From Winogradskyella costae (lineage in GTDB: Bacteria > Bacteroidota > Bacteroidia > Flavobacteriales > Flavobacteriaceae): DNA of 64,000 bases. Position 1 is the first letter of the stretch. Each line of letters opens with the position of its first letter. Both the position numbers and the translations under genes were made by a program. Positions 21,870 through 30,386 of the stretch are shown in pieces. Where the stretch lies: contig NZ_JABFDK010000010.1 in NCBI RefSeq assembly GCF_013403865.1, positions 1 through 64,000 on the forward strand. Direction: 5' to 3'. The notes under the pieces are model-generated. The model was given only the letters and a program-made list of their open reading frames with translations, was not told the origin of the DNA and did not search any database.

Positions 21870-21940
21870 ATTTCATTTACGATTACCGATTGGTTAGATT
21901 TACGAAGTGAAAATCACGCGTCTTAATTCGCAAATTTTAG

Positions 21941-22013
21941 AGCGAGAGACCGGGTTCGAACCGGCGACATTCAGCTTGGAAGGCTGACGCTCTACCAACT
22001 GAGCTACTCTCGC
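21941..22013 (-). tRNA. tRNA-Gly (anticodon TCC)
   Basis: Acceptor GCGAGAG with CTCTCGC, D arm AGCTCAGTTGGTAGAGC, anticodon arm TCAGCCTTCCAAGCTGA presenting TCC, T arm CCGGTTCGAACCCGG. Confidence 0.95.
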
Positions 22014-22151
22014 ATTTCTTAATTAATCTTACTTAATTAATGGTTTTCAATATTTCAACATTAATCACTTCACTATACGTGTTGATTAACCCTCAACCTT
22101 TAGCTTTTTCAAAAACCAACCTTTGATTAACTAACTGTAAAAAATATTTTG

Positions 22152-22233
<82 letters not shown>

Positions 22234-22299
22234 AAAACTTAATATCAATATTTCAAAAAACATTAAGTGTTCGTTTAATTAAAAACCAAACTCTTAAAG

Positions 22300-22373
22300 A
22301 GCCGATGGAGGGACTCGAACCCACGACCTGCTGATTACAAATCAGCTGCTCTAGCCAGCTGAGCTACATCGGC
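22300..22373 (-). tRNA. tRNA-Thr (anticodon TGT)
   Basis: Acceptor GCCGATG with CATCGGC, anticodon arm GCTGATTTGTAATCAGC presenting TGT, T arm GTGGGTTCGAGTCCC. It is the first gene of the tRNA-tuf cluster. Confidence 0.95.
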
Positions 22374-22402
22374 TTTTTTTACTTTTTCATCTTCTAAAAG
22401 AG

Positions 22403-22434
22403 AGTATAAAAAAGTCCGCTATTTCTAACGGACT
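22403..22434 (-). terminator. Terminator of hpf, overlapping the start of the tRNA-tuf transcript
   Basis: AGTCCG (22413-22418) pairs with CGGACT (22429-22434) around a 10-base loop; on the minus strand it is followed by TTTTTT. It lies about 50 bases after the hpf stop. Confidence 0.7.
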
Positions 22435-22435
22435 G

Positions 22436-22465
22436 CAAATGTAAGACTTTATTTTACTATTCAAA
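22436..22465 (-). promoter_or_regulatory. Promoter of the tRNA-tuf-secE-nusG cluster
   Basis: On the minus strand TTTG (22465-22462), an 18-base spacer and TACATTTG (22443-22436) match the Bacteroidota promoter TTTG/TAnnTTTG. The start would fall near 22430, inside the first arm of the hpf terminator hairpin. Confidence 0.65.
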
Positions 22466-22483
22466 ACATTTTTTAAAAAAAAT

Positions 22484-22786
22484 TTAACTATGCGCCCTTA
22501 ATTTTTCTTTTCGCTTTTTAATTTGCCTTCCTAATGAGGCAATTGCGGCATCTGCACCTTCTTCAAAAGATTTACATTGTTTCTTTACTACGAAGCTATC
22601 TCCTGGTACACTTAGCTTAACTTCAAAGATTTTATTCTCTTTATCGCTTGTATTTTCAACTTTCAGATATACATCTGACTGAATAATTTTATCATAGAAC
22701 ATATCTAGTTTGTCCATTCGTTTCTGAATAAACTCTATTAACTTGCTATCTGCTGTGAAATTTACGGATTGGGTGTTTACTTTCAT
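22484..22786 (-). CDS. hpf: Ribosome hibernation promoting factor (short HPF/RaiA family)
   Basis: The 100-residue protein has the HPF/YfiA fold: an N-terminal strand and helix (MKVNTQSVNFTADSKLIEFI), a central beta segment (IFEVKLSVPGDSFVVKKQ), and a C-terminal basic helix (SLGRQIKKRKEKLRAH) that contacts rRNA. It lacks the extra C-terminal domain of long HPF. The family binds idle 30S subunits in stationary phase. It follows xerC by 73 bases and is closed by a terminator before the tRNA genes. Confidence 0.93.
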   Translation of the reverse strand: MKVNTQSVNFTADSKLIEFIQKRMDKLDMFYDKIIQSDVYLKVENTSDKENKIFEVKLSVPGDSFVVKKQCKSFEEGADAAIASLGRQIKKRKEKLRAHS

Positions 22787-22859
22787 TTAGTTTATTTTTA
22801 ATTAAACATTAGCGTTAGATGGTTTTATCTAACACGGATTTGTATAAATTAAGCTAGGC

Positions 22860-23750
22860 TTAACTTTGATTTCTTGGATGTGCCTTAGTATGAACTTTTT
22901 TTAATTCGGCAATACTATTATGCGTATAGACTTGCGTTGCTGCCAAACTAGTATGTCCAAGAAGTTCCTTTATTGCGTTTAAATCTGCACCTTTATTTAG
23001 TAAGTGCGTTGCAAACGAATGTCTTAATACATGAGGGCTGCATTTTGCTTTCGTAGACGCCATACTAAAATACTTATTTATTATTCTGTAAACAAGCTTT
23101 TCGTAAATTTTAAGACCTTTTTTAGTTAAAAACAAAGCCTCCCTATCTTCTATATTAGTCAATTCGCTTCTATAACTTAAATAACGTTTTAATGATATAG
23201 TTATGGAACCGATCAAAGGAATATAACGCTCTTTGTTGCGTTTACCGACTACTTTTATCTGATCATTGCCATTATTGATATCTGACAACTTTAGGTCTAC
23301 AAGTTCTATACGTCTAATTCCGGTGGCATAAAATAATTCAATAATTAAGTGATTTCTCGCGCTTTCAAAATCATCGATAATAATAGTGTCTTCTAACACC
23401 AATTTTAATTCTTGTTCTGAAAATGGCAGCTGAACCTTCTTCCCGACTTTTAAGGCTTTATGTTTTTTTAGAGGATTGACATCAATATCTTCCGTTTTTA
23501 GTAAGAATTTATAATAACTATTTAGCGATGATATTTTTCTATTAATCGTTCGATTAGAAATTTTGCGATCTACGAGCTCTACAATCCACTGCCTTAATTC
23601 AGAATACCCTACCTGAGATACATTTTCTGAATCGTGATGCTTATTCAAAAAATCTTGAAAATTATCAATATCTCTTGCATAAGCTAATACAGTATGCTTA
23701 GAGTATGCTTTTTCTAATAATAAATAATCTGAAAACGATTGTAGACTCAT
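22860..23750 (-). CDS. xerC: Tyrosine recombinase XerC/XerD-like
   Basis: The 296-residue protein has an N-terminal SAM-like core-binding domain (SFSDYLLLEKAYSKHTVLAY) and a catalytic domain with the tyrosine recombinase set: Arg in ATGIRRIEL, HxxR in HVLRHSFATHLL, His in LGHTSL and the nucleophile in TQVYTH. Length fits Xer enzymes that resolve chromosome dimers at dif. The frame extends to 23792, but MSLQSFSDY at 23750 is the likelier start. It neighbours housekeeping genes and no mobile element is seen, so a chromosomal Xer role is favoured; XerC versus XerD cannot be settled from sequence alone. Confidence 0.88.
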   Translation of the reverse strand: MSLQSFSDYLLLEKAYSKHTVLAYARDIDNFQDFLNKHHDSENVSQVGYSELRQWIVELVDRKISNRTINRKISSLNSYYKFLLKTEDIDVNPLKKHKALKVGKKVQLPFSEQELKLVLEDTIIIDDFESARNHLIIELFYATGIRRIELVDLKLSDINNGNDQIKVVGKRNKERYIPLIGSITISLKRYLSYRSELTNIEDREALFLTKKGLKIYEKLVYRIINKYFSMASTKAKCSPHVLRHSFATHLLNKGADLNAIKELLGHTSLAATQVYTHNSIAELKKVHTKAHPRNQS

Positions 23751-23810
23751 TAAACTTGTTTGATGAATTTTAAATATAACTATTAACTTCAACTAATATT
23801 GAGTATGTGC

Positions 23811-23838
23811 AAAAAAAATCCTGCCGATTAGCAGGATT
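23811..23838 (-). terminator. Terminator after the acyl-CoA dehydrogenase gene
   Basis: AATCCTGC (23817-23824) pairs with GCAGGATT (23831-23838) around CGATTA; the minus strand then reads a run of T. Confidence 0.85.
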
Positions 23839-23864
23839 TAGATTTATACATTCTGAATATTCTA

Positions 23865-25031
23865 TTAAGTAGAAGGCTTATAATCCTTGTTGTCGATTAC
23901 CATCTTAGCGATGATTTCTTTTAATATTTCTGATGTGCCACCACCTATTGGCCCTAATCGACTATCTCTAGACATTCTTGCGAGTGGATAATCTTCCATA
24001 TAGCCATAACCTCCTAAAAATTGAAGACATTGGTAAATAACATCATCCGCCATCTTTGTTGATTGTAATTTAGACATCGTTGCTTCTTTTACCACATAGT
24101 CTCCCATGTCTAGACGTTTTGCGACATAATAGTTAAATTGTTTGCAAATTTCCATTTGCGTTTCACAATCGGCATATGTATGTCTTAAGGCCTGAAACTT
24201 ATCTATAGTCCGTCCAAAAGCTGTTCTTTCAGACATATATTGTTTTGCATATTCCAATGCATATTGTGCTCTTGCATGAGAATTAATTCCCATAATTAAT
24301 CTTTCTAAGGCAAAATGCTGCATTATATAAGGAAAGCCTAAATTTTCTTCTCCCATTAAGTTAGATGTTGGGATTACGACATTATCAAACGCAATTTCTC
24401 CTGTATCTGAAGCTCTCCAGCCTAATTTATCTAATTTGGTTGCAGATATACCAGGCGTATCTCTATCCATCACAAAAATACTAATCCCTTTATTTCCTAA
24501 TTCAGGACTAGTTTTAGCTGCAACGACTAAATAATCGCTATAAACACCATTTGTAATAAAGGTTTTAGAACCGTTAATAACATAAGTATCTCCTTTCTTA
24601 ACAGCTGTTGTGCGCATACCCGCCACATCACTTCCGCCAAAAGGTTCCGTAATACAGAGACAACCTATAGCATCACCTAACGCACTTGGTGTAAGATACT
24701 TTTCTTTTTGCTCGTGATTTCCTTCTTTATTTAAATGGGTCATCGCCAAATACGCATGTGCCCACATTGCTGCTGCAAAACCACCGGAGTTAATGCGTTG
24801 CATTTCTTCAAGAAAAATCACTGTGTAAAATAAATCTAAATCGAGTCCACCATAAGCTTCTGGCGTAGCAAGTCCAAAATACCCCATATCCCCAAACTTC
24901 TTCCAAATGAAACGCTCTATATGACCTGTCTCTTCCCACTTATCAATATGCGGTACCACTTCTTTTTGTAAGAAACTCCTGAGACTTTCTCGGAATAAAT
25001 TGTGTTCTTCTGTGAAATATAAATTAGACAT
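23865..25031 (-). CDS. Acyl-CoA dehydrogenase, isovaleryl/long-chain type active site
   Basis: The 388-residue flavoprotein oxidises acyl-CoA to enoyl-CoA. Family signatures are CLCITEPFGGSDVAGM (about 124-139) and FLGGYGYMEDYPLARM near the C-terminus. The position that holds the catalytic Glu in short- and medium-chain enzymes reads IGGGTSE, a glycine, while Glu243 in ALERLIMG matches the alternate catalytic base of isovaleryl- and long-chain enzymes. A role in branched-chain or long-chain acyl-CoA breakdown is inferred. A -7 box sits just upstream, so it has its own promoter. Confidence 0.92.
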   Translation of the reverse strand: MSNLYFTEEHNLFRESLRSFLQKEVVPHIDKWEETGHIERFIWKKFGDMGYFGLATPEAYGGLDLDLFYTVIFLEEMQRINSGGFAAAMWAHAYLAMTHLNKEGNHEQKEKYLTPSALGDAIGCLCITEPFGGSDVAGMRTTAVKKGDTYVINGSKTFITNGVYSDYLVVAAKTSPELGNKGISIFVMDRDTPGISATKLDKLGWRASDTGEIAFDNVVIPTSNLMGEENLGFPYIMQHFALERLIMGINSHARAQYALEYAKQYMSERTAFGRTIDKFQALRHTYADCETQMEICKQFNYYVAKRLDMGDYVVKEATMSKLQSTKMADDVIYQCLQFLGGYGYMEDYPLARMSRDSRLGPIGGGTSEILKEIIAKMVIDNKDYKPST

Positions 25032-25045
25032 AAATTAGTGTTTAT

Positions 25046-25933
25046 TTAGAGGTGCAAATATAACTTAATTATCTCGATTTTTTTAACAGGAAAATCTTCA
25101 ACTTTTGATAATTCTTCTAAAGAATTAAAGCCATCCCTTAGTGTTCGCTCTTCAATAATATTATTAGCAACTTCGTAGTCTATATATTGAATGGTTACTA
25201 ATTCATCTCTAGTTGCAGTATTGATATTAAAGGTTTGGATTGTTCTTGGTGTTTTAACCGTGAAGTCATTTTGAATACGTTCAATCACCTCTGGAGATAA
25301 ACCATAAACTTCACTTAACTGCACATCTGCAATAAAACCACCGTTAAATTTATTACGATACGTAATAATGCGCTCTGATAACTTCTCACCCACTCCATAA
25401 ACTTTCTTTAATTGCGTTTCTGTAGCTGTATTTAAGTCTGTTTTTTGAGTATACGACTTTGGTTTTGTAGTATTTGGATACGAATTATTAAAACTTTGAG
25501 ATTTTGGTTTTGGATTGGTAACCCACTCTGGAAACTTAAAATATGGAGATATAGTTTTTAAGAAAGAATCTGAAACTTTAGTAACGTCTTGAAACTGCTT
25601 GACTGAATTTACCCATTGATTTGTTTCTCTAAACTTATGAAGCCTATCAATTTCTTCATTGGTCATACCTAATGAATACCCTTTATAATCTGTAATATAA
25701 TTTGGATTGAAAGGATATATTTTCGGTTTATTATTCTCTATTTCAACTAAACGAAGGGAATCTAATTCGCTTTTAAAAGCCTTTAACTGATTGTTTTTTT
25801 TAGATAGTTCTTTATTTGAGATAGAAAAAATATTAGGTGCCAACCAATATACACATTGACCAATGAGCACAATTGCTAATAAAGACAAAATCCCATTCCG
25901 TTGTTGATTAGAAAACTGGAAATGGGATTTCAT
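25046..25933 (-). CDS. ComEA-like helix-hairpin-helix protein, membrane-anchored
   Basis: The 295-residue protein has an N-terminal membrane anchor (GILSLLAIVLIGQCVYWLA), a linker, and two or three helix-hairpin-helix units: TDLNTATETQLKKVYGVGEK (about 165-184), VQLSEVYGLSPEVIERI, and NINTATRDELVTIQYIDYEV (about 236-255). ComEA proteins bind double-stranded DNA outside the inner membrane during natural uptake; whether this one does is not shown. It lies 16 bases after the AGCS gene and may share its transcript. Confidence 0.8.
   Translation of the reverse strand: MKSHFQFSNQQRNGILSLLAIVLIGQCVYWLAPNIFSISNKELSKKNNQLKAFKSELDSLRLVEIENNKPKIYPFNPNYITDYKGYSLGMTNEEIDRLHKFRETNQWVNSVKQFQDVTKVSDSFLKTISPYFKFPEWVTNPKPKSQSFNNSYPNTTKPKSYTQKTDLNTATETQLKKVYGVGEKLSERIITYRNKFNGGFIADVQLSEVYGLSPEVIERIQNDFTVKTPRTIQTFNINTATRDELVTIQYIDYEVANNIIEERTLRDGFNSLEELSKVEDFPVKKIEIIKLYLHL
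25055..25062 (-). promoter_or_regulatory. Candidate -7 box for the acyl-CoA dehydrogenase gene
   Basis: The minus strand reads TATATTTG (TAnnTTTG form), 24 bases before ATG 25031 and overlapping the last codons of the upstream gene. No clear -33 element is seen. Confidence 0.45.
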
Positions 25934-25949
25934 ATGAGATTATTTTTAT

Positions 25950-27650
25950 TTACAATATTTCATTTAGATCTTCTGCTCCTTCTTCAATAGCATCTTCCTT
26001 AACGTTAATTGCTTTATAGTATTTCTTTAGTTCCATTTTAATAACTGGTGACAATATAATAACACCAATTATGTTAGGCACCACCATTGCAAAAATCATA
26101 GCATCAGAGAAATTAATAACAGCACCTAAACTAATAGATGCACCCACAACTACAAAGAATAAGAATAAAACCTTATAAGCTAAGTCTGATATTTTACCTT
26201 TTCCGAATAAAAACACCCAACCTTGCATACCGTAGTACGACCAAGAAATCATAGTTGAAAATGCAAATAATATTACGGCGATTGTAAGTATGATTGAAAA
26301 GTGTGGAATTACAGAATCGAAAGCCGTAGCTGTAATTTCTACACCCTCTGTAATTTCAACGCCATACTCCATAAAACCACCATCAAAATTAGTGATCACA
26401 ATTACTAAAGCCGTCATTGTACAAATTACAACCGTATCTACAAATGGTTCTAAAAGTGCCACAATTCCTTCTGATGCTGGGTATTTTGTACGAACAGCTG
26501 AATGTGCAATTGCTGCAGACCCCACACCTGCCTCGTTAGAGAAAGCACCTCTTCTAATACCTTGTATCATTACACCTACAAGTCCACCTGCTATTCCCAA
26601 TCCTGAGAATGCACCTTCATATATTAATGCAAACGCATCATCAATTAAACTGAAATTAGCTCCTAATATAATTAAGGATGCTAGTACATATATTCCTGCC
26701 ATAAACGGCACTACTTTTTCAGTCACTTTAGCAATACGCTTAATTCCACCGATAATTACGATAGCAACAAGCACAGCCATAACAATACCAAAATACATAC
26801 CTGCGTTAGATGCTGGGTCTAAATCGAATACCTTAACAAATTGAGCAGCAGCTTGATTGGCTTGAAACATGTTTCCACCTCCAAAAGATCCTCCGATAAC
26901 AAAAATGGCAAACAACACAGCCAACACTTTACCAAAACCACCCATACCTTTGGCTTTTAAACCTTTGGTTAAATAGTACATTGGACCACCGTAAACCGTA
27001 CCATCTTCACCAACATCTCTATATTTTACACCAAGTGTACATTCTGCAAATTTTGAAGCCATACCTAATAAACCAGCAACAATCATCCAAAACGTTGCGC
27101 CAGGACCACCAATAGATAAGGCTACGGCAACACCTGCGATATTACCTAGACCTACCGTGGCAGATAGTGCTGCTGTTAAAGCTTGAAAGTGCGAAACTTC
27201 CCCGTCTGCACTTTCATCTCTTATCGTTTCAATCACATCTTCACCTTCATTACTTGTACTATCTCCATAAAGCGTATCTGCATTGGATTTCTCAGTTTCT
27301 ATTTGTTGAATGTCAGCTAAATTATCTGATGCATTTTCTCCATATAAATTATCTGCTCCATGCTTTTCAATATCTTCATACTGTCCTCTAACAACTCTAA
27401 TGGCCATTCTAAAACCTGTGACATTAATAAATTTAAAATAAATCGTAAAAAATAATGCACCACTAATTAATACTATAAGTACCCATGGAATTTTATAAGT
27501 TTCTGAAAATGGAATTTCGTAAAAAATAGCGTCAACAAACCAGCCTGTATAATCCTTGAAAATAGCATCAATCTTTTCGGAAGTTGTTTCTTGCGCGAAA
27601 GTCAAAAACGGTAATGAAATTGTAAAAATTGATAGAAGATATTTCTTCAT
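25950..27650 (-). CDS. Alanine/glycine:cation symporter (AGCS family)
   Basis: The 566-residue membrane protein has the AGCS signature ALSATVGLGNIAGVAVALS near residue 161 and further segments GGPGATFWMIVAGLLGMASK and GRRGAFSNEAGVGS-like text (IRRGAFSNEAGVGSAAIAHS). It should import small neutral amino acids with Na+. It starts with a signal-peptide-like stretch (residues 1-20, ending FAQ), as in many Bacteroidota members. Between the first helix and the core lies an acidic insert (about 93-150) in which the motif ADNLYGENAS recurs as ADTLYGDSTS. Confidence 0.93.
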   Translation of the reverse strand: MKKYLLSIFTISLPFLTFAQETTSEKIDAIFKDYTGWFVDAIFYEIPFSETYKIPWVLIVLISGALFFTIYFKFINVTGFRMAIRVVRGQYEDIEKHGADNLYGENASDNLADIQQIETEKSNADTLYGDSTSNEGEDVIETIRDESADGEVSHFQALTAALSATVGLGNIAGVAVALSIGGPGATFWMIVAGLLGMASKFAECTLGVKYRDVGEDGTVYGGPMYYLTKGLKAKGMGGFGKVLAVLFAIFVIGGSFGGGNMFQANQAAAQFVKVFDLDPASNAGMYFGIVMAVLVAIVIIGGIKRIAKVTEKVVPFMAGIYVLASLIILGANFSLIDDAFALIYEGAFSGLGIAGGLVGVMIQGIRRGAFSNEAGVGSAAIAHSAVRTKYPASEGIVALLEPFVDTVVICTMTALVIVITNFDGGFMEYGVEITEGVEITATAFDSVIPHFSIILTIAVILFAFSTMISWSYYGMQGWVFLFGKGKISDLAYKVLFLFFVVVGASISLGAVINFSDAMIFAMVVPNIIGVIILSPVIKMELKKYYKAINVKEDAIEEGAEDLNEIL

Positions 27651-27760
27651 GAGTTGTAGTTGTTAGTTAGTTTTAAGGTTAGTTATTGTATTTTAAAGAT
27701 GACAAGATGCAAAAAAAAAATGAGCTTGTAAAGTATCGACTCATAAAATGGTTGCATTAA

Positions 27761-28783
27761 TTATTCAATATTGTACTGAGAATTCAATTTTATAATCTGT
27801 TCGGGGCGTCCTAAAACAATGATTTTTGAGCCAGAAATCAATTTTGTATCTGCCTCAGGATTTACTATATATTCTCCTTTATCATCCTTAAATCCAATAA
27901 CAGTACAACCTGTATTTTTACGTAAATCTAAGTCTCTTATTGTTTTAACTTCGCTCATATCATAAAGTTGTTCTACTTTTACTTCTTCGATATTAATGTT
28001 GCGTTCTCCTACAATACCTAAGTTATCAATAAACTCTACTAAGTCTGGAATCACCACCAAAGATGCCATATGATCTCCTCCTATTTTATCGGGTAAAATA
28101 ACATTATTAGCACCTGCTAATTTCAATTTATTATAGGATGTCTCCTCTGAAGCTCTACTAATAATTGATAATTTTGCATTAATCTGGCGAGCCGACAATA
28201 CCACAAATAAATTATCTGCATCATTTGGTAAGGCGCAAATGAGCGTACTAGCTTTTTCAATACCTGCAGTAAAAAGGGTTTCGTCCTCGTTGGCATTTCC
28301 TTCAATAAATGCTATAGTATCGTCTTGACATTTTTCTATAATATCCTTATCACGCTCTATAATAACGAACGGCTTTCCGTAATCACTTAACTTCTTTGCT
28401 GCTTGTTTACCGTTACGACCATACCCACATATAATGATATGATTAGTCATTGCATCAATTTTCTTTTGCATTTTTCGTTGTTTAATGTCTTCCATATTAT
28501 TTCTACTAAGAATATAATCGGTAATGATTGAAATGGCATAACCAACAATTACCACACTCGTTAAAATTAAAAAAATAGTAAAAATTTTAGAGGTAGGATC
28601 GAGAGGAATTACTTCTGCAAAACCAACAGTTGTTACGGTAATTACTGTCATATAAACAGCATCGAGCCATAAATAGCCAGAAATAAATCTATACCCTAAA
28701 ATACCAATGCAAAGCAATAACACCAACATCATTATAGCTGTGTATATCTTAGATCTATAAAGTTTTAATAACGGATTATCCAT
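27761..28783 (-). CDS. Two-helix potassium channel with RCK (TrkA-N/TrkA-C) domains
   Basis: The 340-residue protein has two transmembrane helices flanking a pore loop (TVITVTTVGFAEV, filter at about 51-56), then a Rossmann RCK-N domain (GYGRNG at 120-125; IIERD after strand 2) and an RCK-C domain ending in ILGRPEQI-like text (IVLGRPEQIIKL). Such MthK-like channels pass K+ and are gated by ligands at the RCK ring. The filter reads TVGFAE rather than TVGYGD. It overlaps no neighbour and begins 15 bases after the PspC gene, suggesting joint transcription. Confidence 0.88.
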   Translation of the reverse strand: MDNPLLKLYRSKIYTAIMMLVLLLCIGILGYRFISGYLWLDAVYMTVITVTTVGFAEVIPLDPTSKIFTIFLILTSVVIVGYAISIITDYILSRNNMEDIKQRKMQKKIDAMTNHIIICGYGRNGKQAAKKLSDYGKPFVIIERDKDIIEKCQDDTIAFIEGNANEDETLFTAGIEKASTLICALPNDADNLFVVLSARQINAKLSIISRASEETSYNKLKLAGANNVILPDKIGGDHMASLVVIPDLVEFIDNLGIVGERNINIEEVKVEQLYDMSEVKTIRDLDLRKNTGCTVIGFKDDKGEYIVNPEADTKLISGSKIIVLGRPEQIIKLNSQYNIE

Positions 28784-28798
28784 ATTACACTAACAACA

Positions 28799-29026
28799 TT
28801 ATAAATCGAAAACTGAAGACCGTTTTGTGTAAACGATATCTTTAATACGCATCCAAAAGGCTAAGAATAAATAGAGTGCGAACCCAAAACCGACCGTAAC
28901 AAACGTAAGGTATATAAAAGAAGTTCTTACAATTTTAGCTCTAATTCCTAAACGATCTGCTATACGTTGACAAACATAATAGCCGCGTTTCTGAAAATAT
29001 AATAAGAGATTGTAAAACCAATTCAT
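28799..29026 (-). CDS. PspC domain protein
   Basis: A 75-residue protein with the PspC pattern: a cytoplasmic start (LYFQKRGYYVCQRIADRLGI), the segment RAKIVRTSFIYLTFVTVG, and one transmembrane helix (FGFALYLFLAFWMRIK). PspC domains sense envelope stress in some bacteria; here no other psp gene is nearby, so the role is open. It sits between the DUF2851 and channel genes, in the same direction with short gaps. Confidence 0.82.
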   Translation of the reverse strand: MNWFYNLLLYFQKRGYYVCQRIADRLGIRAKIVRTSFIYLTFVTVGFGFALYLFLAFWMRIKDIVYTKRSSVFDL

Positions 29027-29065
29027 AAGTTTAATCTAATAATTAATTAGGGTAGATGTTGCAAG

Positions 29066-30343
29066 TTACTTATTTTTTACGATAAAGTTATTACCTATAG
29101 CACACTGCAAACACTTATTTTTATCACAATACTGATGTTTTAATTGCAATAAGGCTTGAGAGTTTAAGGCGTTTTTCTCTATAGGTTTTAAGTTTAGAAA
29201 TTTAGATACAATACTATTGTTTTCCATTTTAATATCTTTTATAAGCTGAAAAACAATGTCGTCAATCGATTTTCCTTGAGCTTTTGCGTAACTAAATTTC
29301 AATGGAATAAGTGTATTGATAATTAATAAATCTATAAAGGACTTGGTAATTCCCTTTTTAAAAGGTTTAGACGTTTTAGCAAATGTGTAATGCGTCATCC
29401 AAAATTGCGTAACACCTTTATCGAAGAATTTATAAAACTCCTCCTTTGTATTTAAATTCATGACTTTTGAAAACAAATTAGGTTCTGAATTATATAAATT
29501 AGCAAATTGAGATAACCGTATTGTTGGAAAATTTGGAGGCCGTAATCTAAAAAACTGTAACGGTAAAACCCCGTTGTTGTCTAAGTCAAATTTTCGCTTC
29601 AGAAATCCATATCGTTGTTTTAGGTCTAAAAAATAAATATCTTCAATAATATTTTCCCCTAGTAAACCCGATTGTCCAAAAAACAATGCTTCTAGATTTA
29701 AAACATCATTCCGTAATTTCCGAATTATAGAAAAATCAAAAGAATTTGCCAAACTTAAGAAAGGATCACTATTTATTTTTAATCCAAAATTTTTCAATAG
29801 CATTTTGAATAATACCGCTTCCCAATCGTTATTAGAAGATTTTAATAAATGTTGAATCGTTTTTGATTTCGCCTCTAAGCGTTCTATATAGAGACGTTCT
29901 AACCAATTATGAAGCAAAAAATCATCAATGTCATTAAAATCAGATTCACAATTAATCCACGACTTTGATTGCATCAACTTTTGATACTTATGAAGTAGCG
30001 ATTTATCAACATAATGTTTTAACTCTAAGGTTGGAATTTCTGAATTATCTTTCCTAAAAATCTCAGTATCATGTTCCCAAACCACATGAAGAATTACATT
30101 ATCATAAGCTTTGTCTGTTTCATGATTATGAACATACCAATCTGAAGATTTAATATGAATTTCCACATTACCCGCCCAAAGCTGATTAGCAATGTGTAAT
30201 TGTGCATTGAAGAAATCTGGACCTGCATTATGATTGTGTTGTCCTAAATTTGAAATACTAATTTGTTCATCTTTTGTAGATTTTAACAAGGATGAATCGA
30301 AGGCTTTATGTTTCCAGATATAATGAAGAAAATCTTCTTGCAT
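29066..30343 (-). CDS. DUF2851 family protein
   Basis: The 425-residue soluble protein shows the DUF2851 N-terminal pattern (MQEDFLHYIWKHKAFD, GQHNHNAGPDFFNAQL, WAGNVEIHIKSSDWY, VILHVVWEHD) and ends with a cysteine cluster (YCDKNKCLQCAIGN) that could bind metal. The family is common in Bacteroidota and has no established function. The N-terminal acidic and histidine-rich motifs recall nuclease folds, but I cannot show that. Gap to the PspC gene is 39 bases. Confidence 0.85.
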   Translation of the reverse strand: MQEDFLHYIWKHKAFDSSLLKSTKDEQISISNLGQHNHNAGPDFFNAQLHIANQLWAGNVEIHIKSSDWYVHNHETDKAYDNVILHVVWEHDTEIFRKDNSEIPTLELKHYVDKSLLHKYQKLMQSKSWINCESDFNDIDDFLLHNWLERLYIERLEAKSKTIQHLLKSSNNDWEAVLFKMLLKNFGLKINSDPFLSLANSFDFSIIRKLRNDVLNLEALFFGQSGLLGENIIEDIYFLDLKQRYGFLKRKFDLDNNGVLPLQFFRLRPPNFPTIRLSQFANLYNSEPNLFSKVMNLNTKEEFYKFFDKGVTQFWMTHYTFAKTSKPFKKGITKSFIDLLIINTLIPLKFSYAKAQGKSIDDIVFQLIKDIKMENNSIVSKFLNLKPIEKNALNSQALLQLKHQYCDKNKCLQCAIGNNFIVKNK

Positions 30344-30386
30344 CGACCTAAAGTACTAAAATCTTAAATAAAAACAATTATAATAA

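Noticed and set aside
22860-23750. Tyrosine recombinase beside tRNA genes as an integrase of a genomic island
   Set aside because: Length, neighbours and sequence fit housekeeping Xer; no attachment-site repeat or cargo genes are seen.
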